64,000 nucleotides of DNA, from positions 496,001 to 560,000 of the forward strand of contig NW_024105009.1 in the NCBI RefSeq assembly GCF_003945595.2, given 5' to 3'. How positions within the stretch are numbered: position 1 is the first letter of the stretch; every line of letters starts with the position of its first letter. Source of the DNA: Pipra filicauda. Lineage: Eukaryota; Chordata; Aves; Passeriformes; Pipridae. Below the pieces are notes generated by a model that saw only the letters and a list, made by a program, of their open reading frames with translations, searched no databases and was not told the DNA's origin. The position numbers were made by a program, and so were the translations under genes. Positions 1-13,300 of the stretch are shown here, in pieces.

Positions 1-3000
1 TTTGAAACACATCATGTTTGGAATAATCTACATAGCACTTGAGTTTGAGGGACATCAGCCTCACTGGTGCCTGAAACTTCAGTGGAAAATAACCCTAAAT
101 TCTTCCTTTGTAATTAGCAAATATGGTTAATATGCTCCTTGCTGGACATATAAAATGGAATATAGCACACACTAAATTGGAGCAATGAAAAGAGAAGGGC
201 ACTGTTTATTAGTGGTGGATGCTTCCAAGTGTTGGGACTACAAGTTGAGTGCAGTTTTGCAAAATTTTTGGCCTTGAAATTTTTTCCACGGATCCTTCTG
301 TCCCCCTGTAAAACTAATTTCATCTGCTAATGGTAACTTGCTGTCTAAGAGTGACGCCACTGTCGCTCAATAAAAAGCCTAAGGCTCCTTGACCACACCA
401 GCAGAACATCAGACACTGCCTTCCATGAACTAGACTTATGCCCTAACTATCTCACAAGAGTATGAACCAGTCTAAACTCCTAAATGTTAGTGCTCAGCAG
501 TAGTAGTGAGGAGATCAGGATCTGATGGTTGTAAGGCTATTTCTGACTTCCAGTCCCACCACCTCATTGTTCTGCTTGCCTTTGGGCAAGCCTAAGGCCT
601 TAGACTAAGACACACTAGTTCTTATTCTCCTTAAAACTAGTTCTGTGTTAACTTCACTGGGATCAAGATCAACTTCTGCACTGCAAATAGCAAAGCATTA
701 TGCAACTACTATAAGATACTTGTGTAAGTGTAACGAGATCGGGATGGGCTGCGATCTCCTTTCCTCAGGGAGTTATGAACAGCACCTTGATTGGAATAGG
801 AGACAGATTCAACCTGATTGAATCTTTAAATGGAATTATAGGACAATGAACATCAGCCACTTAGCTCATTTCATAAACTCTAATAATTAAAACTGCATGT
901 GCAATAATAATGGCTATTCCAGATACCCAAGCAAGAAAAATGTCCCTTTGATATGTTGTGGCACAGGCACAATGAAAACATTGAGTTTAATGGAGGATAT
1001 ATGTAATAAGAGTTACCATACAGAACCTGCAGTTGGAAATATATAAACATGCTTCCCAACAGAATTTCACTACGTCACAATTCATTAAGAAAATCGGCAA
1101 TAACTGACAAGATAGGCACAAAATGGATTTTCATGTTGCTGGGATGAAGTATGGCTCCCAGCAATTAATGGTTTTAGTCATATTAAGCAGATAAATAATG
1201 CTATCTGACATTACAGTATTTCACATTACACTAAAATTTCGTAACATTTGCTCATAATATGAGTTGAAATATGTTACCTAGGAAAAAAAATGTTATCTCT
1301 GGAACAGTCAAACCCCATTAGAAACCTTAGGCTTGAAAAATCACAATGTTAACAGTTATATCCCCTAGCAAAGGTTTGCTTTCCTTAAATAGTGTTAAAT
1401 TTAAACCCAGAAGCTCTAGTCTCTTTTGGAGTTACTCTTCTACAGTGCATTGAGCTTGAAAGGGAAATTTAGTGCATGGAATGTACTGTGCCATTACTGA
1501 GTGTTGGTGAGAGAAACACTATGAGGAACTGCAGAAAGAGGGGAGCCTGTAGAACGAAATCATATCAGGGACACTTATGTTCTCTAAAAAAATGTTTCTA
1601 TATTCTGCTTTATTAAAAAAGCTCCTTGTCTTAACATCGCCCCCATTACTCATTATTGATAGATAACTTGATTATTCTAAACCTCATTCTAATTGGCATG
1701 TCTGCCTTTTTCAGAGCTGGATATATGCTACCTGAGTATCATTGTCTTGGGGAAAAAAAGCTTTTACAGTAAAATACTATGGGTCTAAATTTCCAGTTTT
1801 GCATGAACAACTCTGATTTCAGCATTCTTACTCCTGTAAGTATAGTTTTATACAGGAAAATGCCTGTGTGTACCAAGCATTAATAGGAATCAAGAACAAA
1901 CAGGGGAACATGATTTCTTTCTTGTGTGATGCTAATTCCACTCCAAATTCATTTAGTAATGTGGAAGGAAATGTGATTGCTTGTCAAAGCACAGATGTGT
2001 TTTTTTGTTGGGACAGTGCATAGTGCATTTGGAAGTGTCATGTTTAGCTGAAGGCAACAATGCTTAGTGTCTCAGCACCCAACTCCCACTGAATTTCAAC
2101 AAGAGTGAGCAAACAACCTTCCCTTGGGCTTCAGTGAAAATCCCTGGCTTAGTATCCAGCCTGAGCTGCAGTTTCCCTTGCAGGAAACAAGCTTTTTCTG
2201 AGGTCTTTTAAGGTATTGTTTCCTGAAACAGCAGAAGTGCAGAGAGAGTACTGCAAATCTGTTACTAAAATATGTTAAATTTTGATATGAAAGAACTTAA
2301 AAAAAAAGTTCTCAAGATTTTTAGGATTATTGAATACAATAAACCTTTCCAAATTCAAGCCATAAACAAACCAGATGATCGTTTACATGTGCCAAGATAC
2401 AATTTTATTGCTTCTCAGGTAACGCTGCACTTAGGCATTTATTTAACTTGAGGGTACTCTAAAAGCAAAACCAGTTCACTTATGTCTTATGACATTTGTC
2501 CTACTGTATGTTACTAGAAGAGGTAGGGACTTTGCAGAGACATTGCTGGCAATGTCATAAGAAGTGCACACCAAAAGCTCAGTAATGGTGCTATAGCAAG
2601 AACATGTAATCTCTGCCAGCCTCTGGTATCTAGATTTAATTATCTTCAATGAGAAGATGTAAAATATTCCACCACAGTTCTTGTATGACCTTATGAAAAT
2701 GACCCTGCTTACAAAGGTCACAGCTCTGCATTGTCTCATGCTGATTTTCACAGATTTGTTGAACTGCTGAAGTGTATCACAACCCGGGAGTCTCAAAGCT
2801 CCTCTCTGGATGGTTATGTGACCTCCAGCGTGTGATGCTGTAGGCCAAACCTTCAAGGAACCTCCCAGTGACTGCTGTGGAGCCCTAATCTCCCAGTTAT
2901 TATTGTTCAGAAACAATTCTAGTCATAGCAACTATGTATATTGGACTCCTTTCTAGCTTTTTTTTTTTTATTGAGGTGAAGAAGAAACAGTCGGTGCTGT

Positions 3001-3140
3001 ATGTCCAGCTGCTCTTTGTAAATGACCACCCAGTGCTGCAGGAGTTGCCAATGACCCAGTCCTTTGGGAACCACTGGCTTTAGAGGCTTGGTTTGTGCTT
3101 TCACATCATTTCTCTGTGTTAGTCTGTGTTATTGCACCTT
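1..3140. other. downstream flank of RCN1, no gene seen
   Basis: AT-rich unique-looking sequence beyond the probable 3' end of RCN1. Open frames are short and show no recognisable domain or splice structure. On the minus strand an AATAAA at 2972-2967 runs straight into a run of A, which could be a distal poly(A) signal or an old A-tailed insertion. By human synteny the next gene in this direction would be WT1, but none of it is visible. Confidence 0.6.
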
Positions 3141-3149
3141 CACAGTATC

Positions 3150-4263
3150 AAAAAGAAGTATTGGTTTTATTGTGCTTATTTTAAAACCGGTACATTTAAA
3201 ACCAACCAAACTTATCTAACTTGGGTATATAAAAATATACATGTAACAACTCACATTATACAGTAAAAAAGAAAGCACCTGTGTGGAAAGCTTACCCTCT
3301 TTTTGGGAAGGAGAGCTGTCTTTGTAGAGTTGCTTCACTAACATGTCCTTAAACGTATATACATACAAACCCAGAACTTTAGCCACATAAATCTGTCCTC
3401 TTACGTGGCAGAGGAGGCAGAAGGCCCAGAGGGGTGATATGTCTCATTCTTTCTCCATCACAGAGCTGCTGCCATTCACACTGCACGAACAAGAGCCCGG
3501 CTCGGGTAAAGCGCGAAAAGCGCGAGGTAAATGATGCTCCGTGTGGCACAATTCCTGCCAGGGAACAGCCCAACCAACAGCCCCCAAACAGCTGTGCGTT
3601 CCCCCGCCCTCGGAGTGAGCAGCTGCCCCTCTGAACTCCACATCCCCTCTGCTCTGTGATGGGGGTCAGAGAGAAGGGCCAGCTGCACGTGTTGAACTTG
3701 GAAAGCTCTGAACCAGAGGGCTGCTGGATAACTTCTGCAGCACCTCTGACCCAAAGTGGGAGACAAAACCTCTGTGGAGACAAAGGTTGTGTCAAACCTC
3801 TTCTCTGGCTCAAAGTCTTAACTTTAAATTGTTATATGCTATTAAAAAAAAGACAACTAAACAGCTTAGTCTGTTTAAACATTAGGTTTCTTTCTAACCC
3901 TAGCTGCATTTCACTATGGTAAAAGAGGGTATTTGAAGAAAATATTTCACTATTAAACATCCTTGCAATTATGTTTTTTAGAAGTGCTTTTTCCGTGTCA
4001 GGCTCTAATCTACTCAGAAAAGTTACCTTTTTTTTTCCAAAATAAAGCCTGTAGTAACTATATATTGCATATAACCACGTGAAAAGAGTAAAAAGCTATT
4101 TCTAAGCGGTTTCTGAGGTAATAAGCTGGCATGTTAAAAATATATTAATGCAAGTTGTTCAGCTGTGAGTGTCCCTTGCCCATCTCCCCCCGAAAGAAGG
4201 GATGGACACAGTGATTTCAGTAAAGTGGAGAAAAGGTGTGTAGCATACTGGTTGGTATTTGTA
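3150..4263 (-). other. probable 3' UTR of RCN1
   Basis: This sequence follows the RCN1 stop codon (4264-4266) on the minus strand and has no further conserved reading frame. The first canonical AATAAA after the stop is at 3171-3166, so a cleavage site near 3145-3155 and a UTR of about 1.1 kb are inferred. A patch at about 3480-3640 is richer in G+C and CpG than the rest. A longer UTR using the AATAAA at 2972-2967 or signals near 2400 cannot be excluded. Confidence 0.5.
3166..3171 (-). terminator. candidate poly(A) signal AATAAA for RCN1
   Basis: The plus strand reads TTTATT, that is AATAAA on the RCN1 strand. It is the first canonical hexamer after the stop codon. No clear GU-rich downstream element is visible, so its use is an inference. 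Confidence 0.4.
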
Positions 4264-4371
4264 TCATAGTTCATCGTGGTTTCTTGTGAGGTCCTCCCCA
4301 TAATTAGTAGCTTGACTTCCAACGAACATATTCCAGTTGTCAAGAACTTCCTCTTTTGTTAGTTTTTGATC
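4264..4371 (-). CDS. RCN1: RCN1 coding exon 6 with HDEL terminus
   Basis: 108 coding nt after acceptor cctcctaccag, encoding residues 285-319 and TGA. It completes EF-hand loop 6 (D285, E292) and carries the strongly conserved tail [16 protein letters not shown] ending in HDEL for retrieval to the ER. The intron therefore interrupts the sixth Ca2+-binding loop. The exon continues into the 3' UTR. Confidence 0.96.
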   Translation of the reverse strand, partial: DQKLTKEEVLDNWNMFVGSQATNYGEDLTRNHDEL

Positions 4372-7300
4372 CTGGTAGGAGGAAAACAAAACCTCTGTAA
4401 GAACATTTTCAAAGCTAAGTAAAAGACACTTGTAGGAGCTCTGGGAAGCACACAGTTCTTCAAAGCAGCAGACTGCAGGTTCAGGAATCATTTGTAGCTC
4501 TAATGGTGAGTGAAATCTGGACTCCAGTGGCTTCATTTGGGTCAAACTGCCAACTGAAAGTTCTTTGTAATGAACTCTCTGCCAAACAGTACATGGGTTA
4601 TCTGGTACACAGTTTTGCCCTCTGGTTTGGTTTTGCCTTCCTGACAGTAAGAATGAAAATCCTCTGGTGTACTTTGCTGAAGATGGTTGCTATGTCAGCA
4701 GTTTACACACTCTCTGTGTAAGAGAGTATTTTGGCTTTTCAGGTTCAGACTTTGCTGACGTTACACTTGTGAAGATCATCATCTGGAATCTAGTGTCCCA
4801 CACCAGAGGAAGAGGATGTACTGAGTCAGCCTTTAGTGAAAGGTATGTGCTTGATTATAGAACTGAGGGTGATTTTGCTACCCCCTATGTAAATAGGTCT
4901 TTATTTTCCTCTTGTAATCTAAATTAACATACAAAAGTCATGACCATTCTTAAAAGAAAAGAGTATTTCTACTGTGTTAAAACACCCAGGTTAATGATGA
5001 TAAATAGATTCTTTTCTCACCTAATGATAGCCAAGGGAACCTCTCAAGCTGACAAGCTGTATTTTACTACTTTTACTTTGTGATTCTAACCCTACCAACT
5101 GAAATTGGCATGGAAACATTAATGCATGAGCAATTCTAGCCTCTAAAACTCCATTTAAAGTGTACTAATAAGAAAAGTTATCAGGAATAAATTGTTGCAA
5201 GCTGATATTTAAAAAAAAACCATAACAGCTTGTGTAACTTCTTTAAAAACTACAGTAGAACACTATGTACCTTGTCTGCATCAGACTCATAGACTAAGTG
5301 CCTGGCTTCAGCCAGGGCATGATCATAGTCTTGAGGGAGAATCCAGTGCTGAATCTCATCTTTGTCCATCTTTCCATCCTTGTTGAGGTCACGAAAATCT
5401 GCAAACTGTTCACGCTCTGTAATCACCCAGTCAGGCTCTGGTCCACCCTCTTCATTTGCAAACATATCAGCTGGAGAGGAAATAAAGGTCTCACTCGAGT
5501 CATATTTAATTTGCAAATTATGCACAGGCTAAAGACATTTGCACAGTGTTCCTCAGAGGAAGACCAAACTTTTCACTCTTTGCACAGCATCTCTTTGTAC
5601 AGAAAATGAAATAGAGTAGCTGTGTGTATCTTGTCTCAGGCCTATTTCTTCACTGCTGGTGATTCTGTCCTTTCTTACATTACCCTTGTCTCACAACTGT
5701 GCACTCCTGGTCAGGCTAACATGAGAGGTGAATGTGTTCAAAGGCCATCATCACTGAATTTCAGAATGAAAAAATTCTCTAAGGGTCTTTAGTTAAATAG
5801 CAATCACAAGCTTTAGTGCTAGGCTCAGTCACATGGGGAGGAAGGAACCCAGCCATTTTATCTTGTCCCTGCCAGCAAATGTCTTTGTGGATAAGATCAA
5901 ACTCCAGCCAGCAGAGAGTGATTAAAGGAAAAAAGGCACAGGGGAAATTTAGGCAAACAAAAATTGCTAAATGGAACTTGCATGCTTTTATCCTGCTTTT
6001 AGAGAGGTCTGTGTAAGAGATGAGTCTTCTTTTAACCATGCAGTGCTGTAGCATATTCCAGCAGAAGATACTCCCCTACAAAGAATGAGCTGGAGAAGTC
6101 ATGAATCAGTGGTGGATTCTGTGAAAAACCACAGGCAGAGGCACTTGTCATAGGTTGGTACCTCGGGATGGAGCACCATTTGTGACACAGGATGCAGAGA
6201 TCACATCAGTCCTGTGCTATATTTAGGAAGCATTGGCAGGACAACGCCACAGTGGCAGCTGCTATCTGCACAAACAGGGTTAGGACGGGAGCAGTGATTA
6301 TTAAAAGCAAGTGATTTGTAACTGAACTGGTTTTTTGCATCACAGGCCTTCCAAATGATAAGTAGTGTGTCCACTTTGTTCTTCTGGTCACTGTGGCTAA
6401 TCGCTTTTTGCTCATCAGGGCTGTTTGTCCCTCAAGCCTTCCACTTTTCTAAATAGAATTAAAGCCTGCTTTTTGATACTACTCCTCTTCTATGCCTTTT
6501 GTGTTTGGTTGTCAAGGATGTGCTAAGGAAGAGTGCACCCCATGAGGATGGTCTCAGGGCCAGAGGCTGGATGGTATCCATAGGAAACATAAATGGTGAT
6601 TTCAAAGCTAGGAGTAACCTCCTCTGACTCTGCAGTGTGAGTGTGTACACTAGGCCGAAGCTCTCTATTGCCACTGTCCACAGTGTCCCTGAAATACTCT
6701 GTCACCTGCCCGTGCACAATGAGAATTCAGTTCTCTCTGCTCAACGTGATTAGGGATATTTTGCTCTGCTGCTTGTGTAAATCTGAAACAAATTTTGTAA
6801 AAGACAAAACAGGAGGAAAGAAGGAGAAGGAGGGAGGAATCATGTGATAACCTTCAGCAGATTTCCCCATCAAATACCCGATCTAGAGACTGACATTTTT
6901 GGACTTCTTTTTGTAGAAACTATTTTTGTATAAACTATCAACCATAAACTATCAAAGAAGAGATTTAGTTTTCTGTTGGTTTCTTAACCCCGACTTCATC
7001 AAAATTAAAAAATAATTATATCTGAAAAAGGGAAGTAAGAACATCTCAAGCATAGTTTTCTCAACTCATGAAGGAAACTTCAGACAACACATTCACTTTC
7101 TTTTTTCATTTTTTAAAGTGCAAATTATATTGTTTATTTGAAGCAACTGACATGTCCTGTCAATTTGATTTTTATCATCCTTGCCAATGTGGGGTGATCG
7201 TGACTAGAACATTCTATGTTCCTATCTATAGAAGACAAGAAAAACCAGCATTCACATGGTAACAAATGTTGACAATTACCTTATAATTATACGTAGGTAA

Positions 7301-10300
7301 TGTCACTGAATGAACTGAAATTACTGTGGAAATTATGCTGCTCTGTTATTTCAGTCATAAATGAATAGCATTCACTTTCTGGGCTAAATATAATCTAGAG
7401 GGAACAGAACCCCCTGCCATTAATTAACGTGTGTACATTGTTCCTGATTCTGTGTGAAGCGATCTTTACAGCAGCACTTGAAACAAAGATTCATCCAAGT
7501 TTGCACTAATGCTTTCCTGGTGCTACCTTCCTGATTTAAAACCCATCAAAACGAGTGCAGTGGAGAAGGTGGGTTCTGGTATCAGAGTAATGATTCAAAA
7601 GGCTAAAATGTATCATATACTGCTGCTCTCCACTCCTGCTTCTGTTTTGTCTTCGTAGGTCTAAGTGCAAGACAGCAGCCAACTGCCTGGCGTGACTAAG
7701 TTTGTGTAAATTAACTGTGACTGATCTGCTGAGGATGTTTCCCACTTTGTTCTCTTTCTGCCACTGCAGTAATGCACTGCTAACTTTCACACATTTCACA
7801 ACTTCTTTGAGAATCTTAAATCTTAGCGCGGTTCATTTTTCATGTATCTTCTATTTCTAGGAGAAATACAGTGGTATTAGAGAAGTGTGGGGCTTTACTT
7901 ACTAATTAGACTAGGAAAAAAACTAGTGGAAACAAAAGGTGAATTTTCTCTTTTTGCAATGTGTGCTTCCTAGCTGGTTTGTATATTTGAGTAACATTCA
8001 AACTCGGGAAAAGACTATTTCACTTTCTAATCTTCCTGCATTTCTAAACACTTTCAAACAGCTGTTAACATTGCCTAGTATACAGAGAATATCCCTCTCA
8101 TGGAAGATATTATTCCAGATCCTCTTCTCTTGTTCTCATATAACTCTTAGCTGAGTTATATGAGAACATGAGGAGAATCTTATGCTGTAAAGTGTGAGGA
8201 ACCTTTTCCTGGTGATGTTGCTATCTGCCTAAAATGAAATTAGGCTGTACCAACGATCTGAGTTGGATGGTTGGTACAAAACAGTCGAACTGGAACACAG
8301 AACTGTTTATCCCTGGGTTGTTGATGCTGCTGCAAATGTGAGAGAAGATGGAAACAATGGATTGGAGATTATGTAAGAAACAAGGGTCAACACTTACCAA
8401 TGTACTCGTCTTGATCCACGAAACCATCCCCATTTTTGTCTATGTCTTCTAAGGTTTCCTGGAAAATAGTTTTGCATCAAAGTAACCAAGAAAGAACTGA
8501 GAATTCTGACTATTTGCCTCTTCGATCATTTAATGTTTTGAGGCCTTGACCTACCCTTGTACACAAGTGAATGTACTCTTACTAACTCCAGTGCGATTGT
8601 TGTTTATACAATGAATATACAAATATCCTTTCATGTTGAAAAAATTTCCTGTATGAATGAACTGAATACCATGCTTAAGTCAGGGGCAGATACAAGCCTG
8701 CATGAAACACTTGGGTGCTGCATGTCAGCATACCCTTCCTTTTATTTTGGTTTAAGTCTGTGCCCCAAGATTGTTTCTTGATTCCATTGAGGAGCTGTCT
8801 AAGTGCACTTAACAAGTCCTTTTTATATCGAGAGTTCTAAATCAAGTGGATTTCATGAAAGGCATCCCTTTCTGTTCCCCACTTAGCTATTATGTGTGTG
8901 TCTCTTTCTAAACCCTGCCTGGAAAGGTTAGAGAAGCACTTCAAAGCTCATCCATAAAAATAAAAGTAAAAATAATGGCATTGATTTTGCGCTGCTTACT
9001 AGGACAACGATGTTTTTCATGTGCTCAAACTCCTCCGGGTGAAGGAAAGCAGTGAATTCTTCACGAGTGGCAGCCAAGTCTCCATCCAGATCTGCAGTTT
9101 TGAATCGTCTTTCATCTCTGGGCAGCATTTTCTTAAAGCTGTGCTGATCAGTTGCATCTTGGAATTCTTCTGGATTTTCTGCAAATTAATCAAGGTGATC
9201 TCAAAAGTGTTTTCCTTTAAAACACACTAGCACAATGAAGCTCCCCAACTTGCTGTTTGAGTCTAGAAATACAAAGGCTTATTTCCTTCTCTTTCCTGTG
9301 AAGTTTTAAATTCAGGGGTCAAGTACATGTTTTGATTTTTAAAGGTGACAACAGTAGAGGTAAATTTCTTCTATTGAAATCCAGGATAATGGATTTTGCG
9401 GTATTATATATTAATCCTCACATATTTAAATTTTATCTGCCTTCACACGCACCACTGAGGTAGCATTTGGGGTAGAATTCATTCACGGAAGTTTTATTCT
9501 TCTTTAGGAATTAGGATGATCTACTCAACTTTCCAGTTTCAAGAAGCAGGCAAACCAAGGAAAGGTGGTTTCAGAAGGTGGCAGACTGTCTGAAATTATC
9601 TAACTGCTACGCCTCTGCTACAGGGAACCTAACAATTATTTTCAGTTTAAAACAATGACATTCTTTCAGGGTGTTCACTGGTATAAAAGGAATGGTATTT
9701 GATATAATTTTTTTTAATAGGATCATTAAACTGACTTCAAACATGAAAAATACTCATAACAATTTCACAGTTCAGATGTTGGGAGACAAACACAGGCGAA
9801 AAAGACGAGGCCAGGAATTACAGATGGGAATTGTAAGTATTCATTAAAACAAGCCCACAGTGTAGTATCTGCTCTCCAAATCCTGGGGATTACAGAGAGC
9901 AAAGACAAAGGGCTGAGAAGGGTTCCCAGGGATAATGCTGCAGGGATTGTGTGTCAAATATTTCCTTCCACAAATGTAACAGGCTCCATTTTAATCTCAG
10001 GTAGACTTTGGAATGATTATTGCTACTGGAAGCTTGGTCTAGAAACTGTCTCTGTGGTAGGTGAATACTGTCTTCTCATTTCCAGTAAATATAAATGGTC
10101 AATTAATACTGATTTGTTGTTCTGTCAGTATTGCCCTTTAGCTTAAGTGATCTCTTCTCCTCATTTCCCTTCATTAACTTACAAAAAGCAAGGGAAACGG
10201 GTGGGGGCAGAATTCAGGTATATTTTTTAATAAATGTTTCTTTTGCCTGATTTGTTAAGAATTTTCATTTGCAGTGGATCACAGTCTGAAGCATGTTATT

Positions 10301-13300
10301 CTCCAAAACAATTTTAATCAATAACTTTGCTATGGCTTAGAATCAATTTTTAGCATCTAGAATTAAGATTTTAGAGAGAGTGACTTAACAAATGCAGTTA
10401 ATTACACAACATATATTTTTTAATTAAAATACCATTTTAAATACTAAAAAAGAATATATTTCTAACCGGAGGAGACTATAATTCAGCTGTGTCAGTACAT
10501 TTAACAATATCTCTACAAAACCTTCTGTGTGCTGGTGGGCTGCAAGAACTAACTAAAAAGTGCTTTTGACCTCTGAGCATTTATAAAATTTAATGTGAGT
10601 TTCAAGAGACTTAAATGAGACACCAAACTTCTGTTGACTGTAAAGCAAGAAACCACACTTTATAATCTCCAAAATCCTTGATCATAAAATCTGAAATTGT
10701 CCTCTTACCTAGATAATAACCATATGTGGCTTGTTTGTATTCTTCCCAGGCAATTTTATTGTCCTTGTTTAGATCATAGTCTTTCCAAACTTTAGCCACG
10801 TTTTCATAGATATAGCGTTTCTGTACCCGCTTAATCCAGGTTTTTAATTCCTCTGTTGTGAGATAGCCATCTTTGTTGTCATCTATTCTATCCACAATCT
10901 TCCTGTAAAAAGAGATCAGCATCCTTAAGAGTTGGCAGAAAAAAAACTTGCATGTCAGGCCACTTTTAGTAATCTTTATCTGGCTCTGATTTTCCACAAA
11001 AAAGGAGTGCCCAAAACTCATAAAGCTGCCCTGCCTTAAAGTGGTTAAGGCTTTCCTGCATTTTACAGATTATCTGAAGGGATATGTCTCTATTCTTTAT
11101 TCAGTATCGCTACAAATAACTGAAATGGAGCTTGTGCAATCAAAATTAGTGGACAAAGGGAACCTCAGATAACACCTGGCTTTCTTAGGTTGTGTCCACT
11201 CTCTTAGGGGCACCTGTTCTTCACTGTCAGTAAGGAGTGCCCATGTTGGCTCAGAGCAGGAGACACCAACTTCACTACAGGAGAAAGCCTGTACTTGAGC
11301 TTGCTGGAGGCAACCAGGGCAAAAATCTAGGACGTGGTGGACACCTGCAGTTCCTCCCTTGGCTTTCCATCAGACTGACACTTGGGTAGAGTGACTTATT
11401 TGACTGCATAATGCTGGGGATGTACATCATGTACAGTCTTCCCTTCCATGCCTGTCCTTCCACTGCTGTTTCTTTTCTTCCATTCCCAATGAGAAGCAGT
11501 ACTGCTGGTGTTGCCAGGAATGCCTGTTACTTGCTAAAGCACTGTTAGTCTGCAGCAGGTGTCCAGTCATTGCCGGCAGCTGGGACATAAACCCAGCTCT
11601 GTGTAAAGCTGCCACCCTCAAGTGCTGTTGAAATCAGGAGTGAAAGGTACTGGTGTACTCCCAGGGAAACTCCCATATTTGAAATGTTCTGCACACAGCT
11701 GCAGATAAAACTGACCTGAAAAACCTATGTTAAAAAATAAAAATAGGGCAATGCTGATTTGCCACGCCTATGGAATACCTACATGTCATTGGTATGAAAA
11801 GGGTAAAAGCAGGAGCTGACTTATCTAAATCCTGACTTGACATTCAACAGGTGAGCTCCCTAAACCTCCAGGCTGCCAAAGGACACAGGGAGAAGTTCTC
11901 CACTCTTAAGTATTCTTTTCAATTCAGCATCTTGGTTCTCCACAAAGAAACCAACCCTGGCCAACTGGAACTGCTTGACCAGTGAAGCAATGTCCTTTCA
12001 CAAGCCTTACTTATGAAAGTGGTAAGTAGTCAAACAACAGCAGCAGCTTCTGCTGAATTTCCAGCAATCTTGTGTGAGTCCAATAGTATCAGACTGATTT
12101 TATAAACATGCCATTTCTGAGCTGGGGGGTGGGGAAGGGGCTGCCGAATTTGCCTTCTGAATTAGTAAAGTATGAATTAACTGACTAGAAAAACCTTTTC
12201 TATTTTGCATAAATCTCATGGAGAACTGACTGCCAGTGGTCCCTTTCACTGCGTGATGCACTGTATTTGTCAACAGATTTTCCCCACAATGAATCTGATT
12301 CAATTGGTTTATATGGTATTTCCTTCTGTTGTTAAATGTATTAGTCATAATAAATGATTCTGCCAGTAGCTCTTGGCTATTTTTAACATGAAAGAAGTCA
12401 GGACTGTTTAGCAGAAGATGTTTCATGCCTTTTCCTTTTCACCTGTTTTTATAGGTCCATTGCATCCATGTGCACTGTTTCACTCTGCTTCTCAGCTGAA
12501 GACAGGGACAATGAAATAGTTTTGCCTACAGGCTCCCAAAGGCACAGGTAACAAGCTGTTACTGTATGGACTGTGGACCTCACTTTTTATACTGATAAAT
12601 TGCCTGTAAAATGGCTTGGGATCATGCTAAGCTTTGTAGTGGAGCTAATGCGTGTTGATCAGTCTGAAAAGCTTTAGTGCCTCAGGTTTAAATGGTTAAT
12701 TCTTAAATACAGAAAAAATGCAAGGAGCATGTTAACAGACACAAAATGCCAGCTCATAAACAGGAATTTACTTGCACAAGTGTGTAATACCTGAAAGTTT
12801 ACTTTCTCCCTTTATCTGAAGTGGTATTACAGCCAGTATGAGTTGGTACACACAACCTTCTACCACAGACATTCAAGCTGCCAGTGTGTAAAGACATCTG
12901 GTGATGGAACAAAGTTGGGGCAAGGAAACCATTACTACCAAGTGTCTCAAAGAGGAAGGCTTCCCCTCTGCACCTGATGTGAGTACAACTGTACGTCAAT
13001 AAACTCTGGCTTTGGTCTGTACGTAAAGCAGAAATGTTTATTTTGTGAGGATCTGTAACCATCTTCTGTGTTCTCTTAAAAGTGACAGGCCCCTCACAAA
13101 TGGCAGGGAGAAGGTCCAGATGCCTGCAGCCCCGCTCCCCTCCTCCTCAGCCCACCTCCAGTCCCTTAATGCAGTCCTTGGATGCTGCACCAGGATTATG
13201 TCATGCTTCTCCAAAGCCAGGTGAGTTGCTGTACTGCACATGGATGGGCAATGTGTGATTCCTCCTTTGCCAAGCGATCCAGGGAGGGAGGACAGGGAGA

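Noticed and set aside
3061..3080. TTGGGAACCACTGG resembling a hAT transposon terminus
   Set aside because: No matching inverted end or target-site duplication was found on the other side.
3379..3813. 144-codon minus-strand frame in the RCN1 3' UTR
   Set aside because: Lies after the RCN1 stop in a GC-richer patch; no domain and several overlapping frames of similar length, typical of chance.
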